Positions 57,211 to 64,000 of a stretch of DNA of 64,000 nt are shown here, piece by piece. The DNA lies in assembly GCF_000203915.1 (NCBI RefSeq), contig NC_008391.1, positions 1,674,001 through 1,738,000 on the forward strand, in the 5' to 3' direction. The notes beneath the pieces are model-generated. The model worked only from the letters and a program-made list of their open reading frames with translations, ran no database searches and was not told the DNA's origin. The position numbers were made by a program, and so were the translations under genes. Source of the DNA: Burkholderia ambifaria AMMD (GTDB lineage: Bacteria > Pseudomonadota > Gammaproteobacteria > Burkholderiales > Burkholderiaceae). Numbering within the stretch: the stretch's first letter is position 1; each line of letters opens with the position of its first letter.

Positions 57211-57840
57211 GTGAAAGTCACCAAGGCACAGGCCCAGGCCAACCGGGCCCACGTTGTCGAAACAGCGTCGACGCTATTCAGGGAGCGCGGTTTTGATGGG
57301 GTCGGAGTTGCTGATCTGATGAGTGCAGCCGGGTTCACCCACGGCGGCTTCTACAAGCACTTCCGCTCGAAGGCCGATCTGATGGCGGAATCGGCGGCCT
57401 GCGGCATGGCGCAGACCGTTGCGCTGTCGGCCGGGGTGGACGCAGCGGAGTTCGTGCGACAGTATCTCGCGCGCGAGCACCGCGACGCGCGCGCAACCGG
57501 CTGCACGATGGCCGCGCTGGGTGGGGATGCCGCGCGTCAACCCGAGGCGGTCCGGGCCACCTTCGCGGACGGCATCGAAAGACTGCTGGCGGCGTTGGTC
57601 CAGGAACGTGATCCGTCAGACGGTGCAGACGCGGCGGAGGCGCGAGCCGACTGCCTCGACATCATGGCGCATGCGGTCGGCGCGATTGTGTTGTCGCGCG
57701 CATGCCCGGATGATTCGCCACTGGCCGACGAAATCCTGACGGTATGCCGTGACAAGATTCTCGCGACACTCGGTCCGTCGAAGACAGCGCGCAAACCGGG
57801 CCGCAATCAGGGGAACGACAGCTCCGCCCAGTCGAAGTGA
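57211..57840 (+). CDS. TetR-family repressor
   Basis: 209 aa. The helix-turn-helix covers about residues 10-55 (RGFDGVGVADLMSAAGFTHG then GFYKHFRSKADLM). The ligand domain has two Cys (ESAACGM; ATGCTMAALGGDA), which could sense electrophiles as in NemR, but this is inference. The start is GTG with GAGAGGAAAA upstream; no in-frame ATG fits. Divergent from the seven-gene OYE operon. Confidence 0.88.
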   Translation: MKVTKAQAQANRAHVVETASTLFRERGFDGVGVADLMSAAGFTHGGFYKHFRSKADLMAESAACGMAQTVALSAGVDAAEFVRQYLAREHRDARATGCTMAALGGDAARQPEAVRATFADGIERLLAALVQERDPSDGADAAEARADCLDIMAHAVGAIVLSRACPDDSPLADEILTVCRDKILATLGPSKTARKPGRNQGNDSSAQSK

Positions 57841-57918
57841 CGCCGGGCGGCGGTGGCTGTGTGGAAGGGCTTTACATTGTTTACCGCAGCGAACCACCCG
57901 AACATCATCGGACAAGCG

Positions 57919-58839
57919 TCACTTATCGGCCGCATACGAAGCAAACACCTTCGTCAGGTGTGCGACGAATGCTTTGACATTCGGACTGCTGCGCCGGCTC
58001 TCCGGCCACAGCGCCGTGATCGTGGAGCGCGGTTCGACGAACTCGGTGAGGACCTGCACCAGCTCCCCGCGCTTGACGTAGGAATCGGCCACATAGGCGG
58101 GTGTGATGCCGACGCCTCCGCCGGCGACCATCACGGCGGCGACGGCATCGCTGGTATCGACGACGATGCCGGCGTCCGGTATCAGGTCGAGCGATCCGTC
58201 ACCGGTGACAAAATTCCAGCGAAAGACCTGTCCTGAACTCTGAAATCGGAAATTCACGCAATCGTGATCCACGAGGTCGTCGGGGTGTTTGGGAACACCG
58301 CGCCGGGCCAGATAGTCCGGGGACGCGTACGCGCCGATATGGTGAGGGGAAAGCTGGCGCGAGATCAGACGAGAACCGGTTAGATCTCCTACGCGAATGG
58401 CCACATCGACGCCTTCACCGACCAGATCGACGAAATGGTCGCCCAGGCGCAGGTCGATGGACAGCTTGGGGAAACGCTTCCGAAACGCAGGTAGCGCAGG
58501 CGCGATCAGATGAATCCCGATCGGGAGCGGCGCGGTGACTTTCAGGGTGCCGGCCGGCTCGGATCGCGCCGAGACCGCGGCCTGCTCGATGGCCTCCATT
58601 TCCGCAAGCAGGCGCAACGTACGTTCATGCAGCTCGCGCCCCTCCTGGGTCAGCGTCAACGATCGGGTGGTCCGGTTGAACAGCTTGAGCTCGAAGTGCT
58701 GCTCGAGACGCTGGATGCTCTTGCTCACGGCGGACGGTGTGACGCCGAGCGCCCGAGCGGCGGCCGAATAACTCCCCAACGACGCCGCACGGCTGAATGC
58801 GATGAGACCCGTCAGGCGGTCCAGGCTGATTTGTTCCAT
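57919..58839 (-). CDS. LysR-family regulator
   Basis: 306 aa. Helix-turn-helix at about residues 8-65 (GSYSAAARALGVTPSAVSKS), effector domain with APLPIGIHLIAPALPAFRKR. The ATG at 58839 is chosen over one 23 codons upstream, which would lie in the 110-bp divergent promoter shared with the SDR gene. It probably controls the SDR-OYE pair. Confidence 0.9.
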   Translation of the reverse strand: MEQISLDRLTGLIAFSRAASLGSYSAAARALGVTPSAVSKSIQRLEQHFELKLFNRTTRSLTLTQEGRELHERTLRLLAEMEAIEQAAVSARSEPAGTLKVTAPLPIGIHLIAPALPAFRKRFPKLSIDLRLGDHFVDLVGEGVDVAIRVGDLTGSRLISRQLSPHHIGAYASPDYLARRGVPKHPDDLVDHDCVNFRFQSSGQVFRWNFVTGDGSLDLIPDAGIVVDTSDAVAAVMVAGGGVGITPAYVADSYVKRGELVQVLTEFVEPRSTITALWPESRRSSPNVKAFVAHLTKVFASYAADK

Positions 58840-58949
58840 GGCGGAATGATTGAAGAGAGTTTGGCGCTGATTATCAATATCAATTGGCAAGTATAGAGTG
58901 CTGTCCAAGACGCCGCACTGGGTTGCGTCAGCCGACAGGACCTACTTTC

Positions 58950-59687
58950 ATGACTACCGATTTCGCCGCCCGTTCACTCGATAACAAGTCCGTCCTCATC
59001 ATTGGCGGAACCTCCGGCATTGGCCTTTCCGCGGCCAAACAAGCGAAGGCCGCCGGGGCGAACGTCACCGTGATCGGCTTCAACGCGGAGGGCGCCGAAC
59101 GCGTCGCCGCCGAGAATGGTTTCGCGGGTTGGCGCGCCGCCGACGTGACCAAGCCGGAGACCCTCACCGCGGCGCTGGCCGACATCGCACACGTCGACCA
59201 TCTCGTCCTCCTCGCCGGGACCTTCGTGGCAGGCAAGGTGCTGGAAGCGGATGTCGACTATCTGCGTCGGGCGTTCGACGAACGTGTGTGGGCAGCCGTG
59301 CACACGTTGCGCACGCTCGGTGACCGCCTGGCCGCCGATGGCTCCATCACGTTCATTTCAGGCGTGCTGGCCGACCGGCCCAATGCGTACGGCACGGCCA
59401 TTCTTGCGTCGGCGTCCGCCGCGATGGAAGCGCTGGCCCGTGGTTTGGTGCTTGAACTGGCGCCGCGCCGCGTCAACACCGTTTCGCCCGGCACCACCGA
59501 CACGCCGCTGCTTGCCCGCACGCTCGGCGACGGTCGCGACGCATACGTGAACGCATTGAAAGAAAAATTGCCGCTGCATCGTTTGGGTACCGCCGACGAA
59601 GTGGGCGCCGCGGTGGTGTTCCTGATGAGCAACGGTTTCATGAACGGCGAGACGATCCACATCGACGGCGGCGCCCGTCTCGTGTGA
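58950..59687 (+). CDS. SDR-fold protein lacking the Tyr-Lys active site
   Basis: 245 aa. The cofactor motif IIGGTSGIG and the late VSPGTTDTPLL and IHIDGGARL segments mark it as an SDR. The active-site stretch reads GTAILASASAAMEAL where classical SDRs have Tyr-x-x-x-Lys, so the catalytic Tyr and Lys are absent; Ser remains in FISGVLAD. A subgroup of SDRs shares this loss. It may bind a nucleotide without classical reductase activity. It is followed 57 bp later by an OYE gene. Confidence 0.85.
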   Translation: MTTDFAARSLDNKSVLIIGGTSGIGLSAAKQAKAAGANVTVIGFNAEGAERVAAENGFAGWRAADVTKPETLTAALADIAHVDHLVLLAGTFVAGKVLEADVDYLRRAFDERVWAAVHTLRTLGDRLAADGSITFISGVLADRPNAYGTAILASASAAMEALARGLVLELAPRRVNTVSPGTTDTPLLARTLGDGRDAYVNALKEKLPLHRLGTADEVGAAVVFLMSNGFMNGETIHIDGGARLV

Positions 59688-59744
59688 TGTGGCCTGAAAG
59701 GCTTCCGGTATTTCCACACTGACAAGGAACAAGAAGGAGGTTTG

Positions 59745-60827
59745 GTGCCTACGCTGTTTGATCCCATTCGACTGGGCGCGATCGAAGCGCCCAACCGTAT
59801 CCTGATGGCGCCCATGACACGTGCCCGGGGAACACGCGAGCACGTACCCACCGCGATGATGGCCGACTATTACAGTCAACGCGCATCCGCGGGTCTCATC
59901 ATCTCGGAGGCCATTGGCATTTCCCGGCAGGGGTTGGGTTGGCCCTACGCGACCGGCCTGTGGACGCCTGCCCAGGTGGCCGGCTGGCGAAAAGTGACCG
60001 ACGCCGTGCACGAAGCGGGCGGCCGCATCATTGCCCAGCTGTGGCACATGGGCCGCGTGGTGCATCCGAGCTTTCTCGATGGCGCGCAGCCTGTCTCGTC
60101 GTCCATCACGACGGCGCCGGGCCATGCCCATACCTATGAAGGAAAGCAGTCCTACGCGCCGGCACGTGCACTGTCGATGAACGAAATTCCCGCCGTGATC
60201 GAACAGTTCGCCGCCGCTGCACGTAACGCACTGCAGGCCGGCTTCGACGGCGTGCAGTTGCATGCTTCGAACGGTTATTTGATCGATCAATTCCTGCGAG
60301 ACAGCGCCAACTTCCGCAGCGACGCGTATGGCGGCTCGATCTCCAATCGGCTCCGGCTTCTGATCGAGGTAACCGAGGCTGTCGCAGATGTCGTGGGCGC
60401 CGATCGCACCAGCGTTCGCCTGTCTCCCAACGGCGAAACCCTGGGCGTGCGTGATAGCGATCCGGTGCCGCTGTTCATCGCGGCCGCCGAGGCGCTATCC
60501 ACGGTTGGGATCGCGTTCCTGGAACTGCGTGAGCCACCACTGAACGGCAGTTTCGGCGTCGGCTATCTCGATCCGCTCGCGGCACGGATTCGCCCGGCTT
60601 TCAAAGGACCGCTGGTGCTCAACTCGGATTTCGACGCGGCCCGAGCCCAGGCTGAACTCGATGCCGGGATTGGCGATGCCGTTGCTTTCGGGCGCCCTTT
60701 CATCGCGAATCCGGATTACCCGCGCCGTCTAGCCAATTCGATTCCGCTTGCGTCGGACGACCCGACAACGTGGTTCACGCAAGGCGCGGACGGTTACGTC
60801 GATTACCCGGGCGCGACGTCGGCTTGA
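59745..60827 (+). CDS. Old Yellow Enzyme-family ene-reductase, copy 4
   Basis: 360 aa. LMAPMTRARG, His-Asn pair in VQLHASNGYLIDQF (Ala-Ser where other copies have Gly-Ala), DAYGGSISNR, C-terminus GYVDYPGATSA. AAGGAGG lies 4 bases before the GTG at 59745; a TTG directly upstream is the alternative. It is downstream of the SDR-like gene and probably under the divergent LysR regulator. Confidence 0.88.
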   Translation: MPTLFDPIRLGAIEAPNRILMAPMTRARGTREHVPTAMMADYYSQRASAGLIISEAIGISRQGLGWPYATGLWTPAQVAGWRKVTDAVHEAGGRIIAQLWHMGRVVHPSFLDGAQPVSSSITTAPGHAHTYEGKQSYAPARALSMNEIPAVIEQFAAAARNALQAGFDGVQLHASNGYLIDQFLRDSANFRSDAYGGSISNRLRLLIEVTEAVADVVGADRTSVRLSPNGETLGVRDSDPVPLFIAAAEALSTVGIAFLELREPPLNGSFGVGYLDPLAARIRPAFKGPLVLNSDFDAARAQAELDAGIGDAVAFGRPFIANPDYPRRLANSIPLASDDPTTWFTQGADGYVDYPGATSA

Positions 60828-61189
60828 CGACACGCTGCGTGACGCGGCTCAAGAGCGAACGGTGCCATCGGCAACGACGCACTTGTCGATCCGGCCGCGT
60901 TCGTTGACGGTCACTCGCGCACGCGCAATCTCACGCTCGCGGCCGTATCCGCGGCGATCGTGCCGCGCATGTCGACATTCACCTCGTCGGTATCACCGTG
61001 CGAACGCCGTGGCCTTGGTCGCATTTTTTTGACGCCACCCATCGCGAAGCCGAGCTGCCGTGCGCGCCCATCACGCGAGTTTCTTTTCGCCCGCATCCCG
61101 CATTGCCGAGACAACGACCGCTCGCGGTCGCGACGGCTCCATTCGCAGCAACCGTTACTTCCCTGCAACCGTACGAAAGGAAAACCATC
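60828..61189. other. 362-bp intergenic region
   Basis: No supported gene. A minus-strand frame (60911-61168) ends in RGTIAADTAASVRLRVRE, which looks protein-like, but it has no start with a ribosome site and no recognised family; it may be a remnant. The promoter of the next hydrolase gene should be near the right end. Confidence 0.35.
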
Positions 61190-62026
61190 ATGTCATTCGT
61201 TACCACGCAAGACGGCGTCCAGATTTTTTACAAGGACTGGGGCCCGAAAGACGCGCAGCCGATCGTCTTCCATCACGGCTGGCCGCTTTCGTCGGATGAT
61301 TGGGATGCCCAGATGTTGTTTTTCCTGTCGAACGGGTATCGCGTCATTGCCCACGACCGGCGCGGACATGGGCGCTCCGCGCAAGTCGCCGAAGGTCACG
61401 ACATGGACCATTACGCAGCCGATGCGTTCGCCGTTGTCGAAGCGCTGGATCTCCGGCATGCAGTGCATATCGGCCACTCCACCGGCGGCGGTGAAGTCGC
61501 CCGCTATGTCGCGAGGCACGGCGAGCCGGCCGGGCGTGTCGCCAAAGTGATACTGGTCAGCGCGGTGACACCGCTGATGCTGAAGACCGAGGCCAACCCG
61601 GACGGCGTGCCAATCGACGTATTCGACGGGTTGCGCACCGGCACCGCGGCCAATCGCGCCCAGTTCTTTCTCGATGTGCCGAGCGGCCCGTTTTACGGAT
61701 TCAATCGAGCCGGCGCGAAGATCGATCAAGGCGTGATTCGGAACTGGTGGCGCCAGGCGATGATGGGCAGCGCCAACGCGCATTACGAGGGCATCAAGGC
61801 GTTCTCCGAGACGGACCAGACCGACGATCTCAAGGCGATCAGCGTGCCGACGCTCGTACTGCATGGCGAAGACGACCAGATCGTCCCGTATGAGAATGCT
61901 GCGCTGAAGGCCATCAAACTGCTGAAGAACGGCACGTTGAAGACCTATCCGGGCTACGGCCACGGCATGCTGACGGTCAATGCCGATGTGCTCAATGCGG
62001 ATCTCCTCGCTTTCGTGAAGGCTTGA
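61190..62026 (+). CDS. Alpha/beta hydrolase of the non-heme haloperoxidase type
   Basis: 278 aa, matching the cofactor-free chloroperoxidase/perhydrolase family. Oxyanion motif HHGWPLSSDDWD, nucleophile GHSTGGGEVARY, Asp in HGEDDQIVPY, His in GYGHGM. The segment AHDRRGHGRS is family-typical. Such enzymes form peracids that oxidise halide non-specifically; in vivo they are usually esterases. The ATG at 61190 follows GAAAGGAAAA. Confidence 0.88.
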   Translation: MSFVTTQDGVQIFYKDWGPKDAQPIVFHHGWPLSSDDWDAQMLFFLSNGYRVIAHDRRGHGRSAQVAEGHDMDHYAADAFAVVEALDLRHAVHIGHSTGGGEVARYVARHGEPAGRVAKVILVSAVTPLMLKTEANPDGVPIDVFDGLRTGTAANRAQFFLDVPSGPFYGFNRAGAKIDQGVIRNWWRQAMMGSANAHYEGIKAFSETDQTDDLKAISVPTLVLHGEDDQIVPYENAALKAIKLLKNGTLKTYPGYGHGMLTVNADVLNADLLAFVKA

Positions 62027-62310
62027 AGATTCTCATATCGATCCGGTATCCGATGTTTCAGCGTGACGATTGTGACAAGGCTGGGGAAGCGCATTCCCGA
62101 TGACGGGTCGCTTCCCGGCCACCACGAGGTTCCGAGACACGACGTGCGCAGCGCGATGCAGCGACGAGCACGATCCCACAACAGCCACGCGTTCGTGAAA
62201 GCGGTCGGCTCCCCGGACCGTGGCCGCAATGTCGACCGGTGCCGTGGTGACCTCCCACTGAGGATCCGGCACGTCGTCCGCCGCCCCGTCGAGCGAGCCC
62301 TTGATTTTTG
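62027..62310. other. 284-bp intergenic region before the acuR-like gene
   Basis: No supported gene. Minus-strand open frames cross it, but they lack credible starts and any recognisable family. It should carry the acuR promoter at its right end. Confidence 0.35.
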
Positions 62311-62323
62311 AGACGAACGGTCT
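62311..62323. promoter_or_regulatory. AcuR/NemR-type operator 1
   Basis: AGACGAACGGTCT: inverted arms AGAC and GTCT around 5 bases, 11 bp before the acuR-like start codon. It matches operator 2 before the acuI-like gene in arms and spacing. Confidence 0.6.
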
Positions 62324-62334
62324 ATTATTCACCC

Positions 62335-62973
62335 ATGGACGTTCGAACTGATCCGCCTCGCCGCCGCGGCAGGCCACCGAAGCAGCACGAAGACCTCGTC
62401 GCGACGCGCGACATGCTGTTGCGCACCGGGCTGGAAGTGCTCACCGAGAAGGGCTTTTCGGCCACCGGGCTCGACGAGATCCTCGGGCGCGCCGGCGTGC
62501 CCAAGGGCTCGTTCTATCACTACTTCGACAGCAAGGAGGCGTTCGGCCTCGAACTGATCGATCGCTACGCGGACTTCTTCGCCCGCAAGCTCGACCGTCA
62601 TTTCAGCCAGCCCGAGCCGTCGCCGCTGGCACGCGTGCGCGCGTTCGTCGACGATGCGCGCGATGGCATGGCGCGCCATGAATACAGCCGCGGCTGCCTG
62701 ATCGGCAACCTCGGCCAGGAAATGGGCGCACTGCCGGAGAGTTTCCGTGCGCGTCTGCGCGCGACGTTCGAGGACTGGCAACGCCGGCTGGCCGCGTGCC
62801 TCACCGCCGCCCAGCAAGCCGGCGAGCTCGCCGAGTCGGCGGACCCCGCCGAGCTGGCCGCGTGCTTCTGGATCGGCTGGGAAGGCGCGGTGTTGCGCGC
62901 GAAGCTCGAACGCAGCGACGTGCCGCTTGCGCTGTTCGCGCAGTTTTTCTTCAATGGATTGCCTCGCCGCTGA
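62335..62973 (+). CDS. acuR: TetR-family repressor, AcuR/NemR-like
   Basis: 212 aa. Basic head RRRGRPPK, helix-turn-helix at about residues 20-65 (GFSATGLDEILGRAGVPKGS, then FYHYFDSKEAFG), and a C-terminal TetR_C domain with one Cys in SRGCLIGNLGQEMG. This Cys-containing motif is shared with AcuR and NemR, which respond to acrylate or electrophiles. The ATG at 62335 is used. The acuI-like gene starts 45 bp downstream, with near-identical operator palindromes before each gene. Confidence 0.8.
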   Translation: MDVRTDPPRRRGRPPKQHEDLVATRDMLLRTGLEVLTEKGFSATGLDEILGRAGVPKGSFYHYFDSKEAFGLELIDRYADFFARKLDRHFSQPEPSPLARVRAFVDDARDGMARHEYSRGCLIGNLGQEMGALPESFRARLRATFEDWQRRLAACLTAAQQAGELAESADPAELAACFWIGWEGAVLRAKLERSDVPLALFAQFFFNGLPRR

Positions 62974-62990
62974 ATTTTTTTGCCATTAAC

Positions 62991-63005
62991 TAGACGATCG
63001 GTCTA
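62991..63005. promoter_or_regulatory. AcuR/NemR-type operator 2
   Basis: TAGACGATCGGTCTA: perfect 5-bp arms around GATCG, ending 3 bases before the AAGGAGG ribosome site of the acuI-like gene. Its resemblance to operator 1 makes the acuR product the obvious binder. Confidence 0.65.
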
Positions 63006-63018
63006 AAAAGGAGGACGC

Positions 63019-64000
63019 ATGTTCCAGGGCATCGTGATCGACAAGGACGGCACCGGCCAGCACGCGCGGCTGCAAACGCTGGACGACGCGCAGTTGCCCG
63101 CGGGCAACGTGACGATCCGGGTCGGCTATTCGACGTTGAACTACAAGGACGGACTCGCGATCACCGGCAAGAGCCCGGTGGTCCGCAAGTTCCCGATGGT
63201 GCCGGGCATCGATCTGGTGGGCGAGGTCGAGCACAGCACGCATCCGGATTACCGCGCGGGCGATCGGGTCGTGCTCAACGGCTGGGGCGTCGGCGAAACG
63301 CACTGGGGCGGCCTGGCCCAGAAGGCACGCGTCGACGGCGACTGGCTGGTGCCGCTGCCGGCCGCGTTTTCGCCGCAACAGGCGATGGCCATCGGCACGG
63401 CGGGCTACACCGCGATGCTGTGCGTGATGGCGCTGGAACGGCATGGCGTGCGCCCGGACGACGGCGAGATCGTGGTGACCGGCGCGGCAGGCGGCGTCGG
63501 CAGCGTCGCCATCGCCCTGCTCGCGCGGCTCGGCTATCGCGTCGTCGCCGTGACCGGCCGCCCGGCCGATGCCGACTACCTGCGGCAGCTCGGCGCGGCG
63601 GAGATTCTCGACCGCTCGCAATTCGGCGCCCCGGGCAAGCCGCTCGGCAAGGAACGCTGGGCCGGCGCGGTCGACGTCGCGGGCAGTCACGTGCTCGCCA
63701 ACGTGTGCGCGACCACGCGCTATCGTGGCGTGGTGACGGCCTGCGGCCTCGCCGCCGGCATGGACTTTCCCGCCACCGTCGCGCCGTTCATCCTGCGCGG
63801 CGTGACGCTCGTCGGCATCGACAGCGTGATGTGCCCGCGCGCCGAGCGGCTGGAGGCATGGCGCCGGCTCGCGTCCGATCTCGATGTCGGGAAGCTGGGC
63901 GCGATCGGTCATCAGGTCGGCCTGGGCAACGCCATACCGCTTGCCGAGGAACTGATCGCCGGCAAGATACGCGGCCGCATCGTCGTGGACGTCAACGCAT
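63019..64000 (+). CDS. acuI: Acryloyl-CoA reductase (NADPH)-like MDR protein, nearly complete
   Basis: 327 codons are present and the frame is still open at the right edge; family length is about 330, so only the last residues are missing. N-terminal [20 protein letters not shown] and the [15 protein letters not shown] segment are typical of AcuI/YhdH. The Rossmann motif is [20 protein letters not shown]. AcuI reduces toxic acryloyl-CoA to propionyl-CoA. AAGGAGG lies 4 bases before the ATG. It forms a two-gene operon with the acuR-like repressor. Confidence 0.88.
   Translation, partial: MFQGIVIDKDGTGQHARLQTLDDAQLPAGNVTIRVGYSTLNYKDGLAITGKSPVVRKFPMVPGIDLVGEVEHSTHPDYRAGDRVVLNGWGVGETHWGGLAQKARVDGDWLVPLPAAFSPQQAMAIGTAGYTAMLCVMALERHGVRPDDGEIVVTGAAGGVGSVAIALLARLGYRVVAVTGRPADADYLRQLGAAEILDRSQFGAPGKPLGKERWAGAVDVAGSHVLANVCATTRYRGVVTACGLAAGMDFPATVAPFILRGVTLVGIDSVMCPRAERLEAWRRLASDLDVGKLGAIGHQVGLGNAIPLAEELIAGKIRGRIVVDVNA

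Noticed and set aside
61190..62026. Additional halogenase of the pyrrolnitrin pathway
   Set aside because: The haloperoxidase-type alpha/beta hydrolase is unrelated to flavin halogenases, lies 11 kb from prnD, and such enzymes halogenate only through non-specific peracid chemistry.

Overview
The window looks like a replicon of a Burkholderia cepacia complex species. Codons are very GC-rich, with G/C in most third positions. The ceoR-llpE-ceoA-ceoB-opcM multidrug efflux locus and a complete pyrrolnitrin cluster (prnABCD) sit alongside many LysR/TetR/MocR/IclR regulators. No rRNA, tRNA, phage, CRISPR array or intact insertion sequence was found. All calls come from reading the sequence and from family knowledge; no database search was run.

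Layout. 1-6.5 kb: the start of a flavin monooxygenase gene and a MetQ-type binding protein (minus strand), then a 2-hydroxycarboxylate transporter with a clear sigma-54 promoter and upstream dyads, followed by a DctB/DctD-type two-component pair. 6.5-9.2 kb: a hydrolase and a divergent PACE efflux pump/LysR pair. 9.2-17.4 kb: the ceo efflux locus. 17.5-20.5 kb: an eroded IS110-like transposase gene, an H-NS-family protein, an orphan response regulator and small secreted or unknown proteins. 20.5-29.1 kb: a purine nucleoside permease-family protein, a LysE exporter, selD, a DMT transporter, and a GABA utilisation module (MocR regulator, gabT, gabD). 29.4-33.9 kb: an unknown membrane protein and two tandem Aer-type energy-taxis receptors, each with its own sigma-28 promoter. 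34.1-40.2 kb: DUF523, pcaF with its divergent IclR regulator, and an M20 amidohydrolase/MHS transporter operon ending in a broken AstE-like gene.

40.4-62 kb is accessory in character. The prnABCD operon (44.8-50.4 kb) makes pyrrolnitrin from tryptophan: PrnA chlorinates C7, PrnB rearranges the ring, PrnC adds the second chlorine, and PrnD oxidises the amine to a nitro group. It is flanked on both sides by redox and electrophile-type genes: four Old Yellow Enzyme-family reductases, two SDRs, a quinone-reductase-like MDR, several alpha/beta hydrolases, an isochorismatase-family hydrolase and a pirin. They form at least three regulated units: OYE-isochorismatase-pirin with a divergent LysR; a seven-gene minus-strand operon with a divergent TetR; and a LysR/SDR/OYE unit. 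A short reading frame overlaps prnA by ATGA and has a well-placed Shine-Dalgarno; it may be an unannotated leader or small protein. The window ends with an acuR-acuI-like pair carrying two matching operator palindromes.
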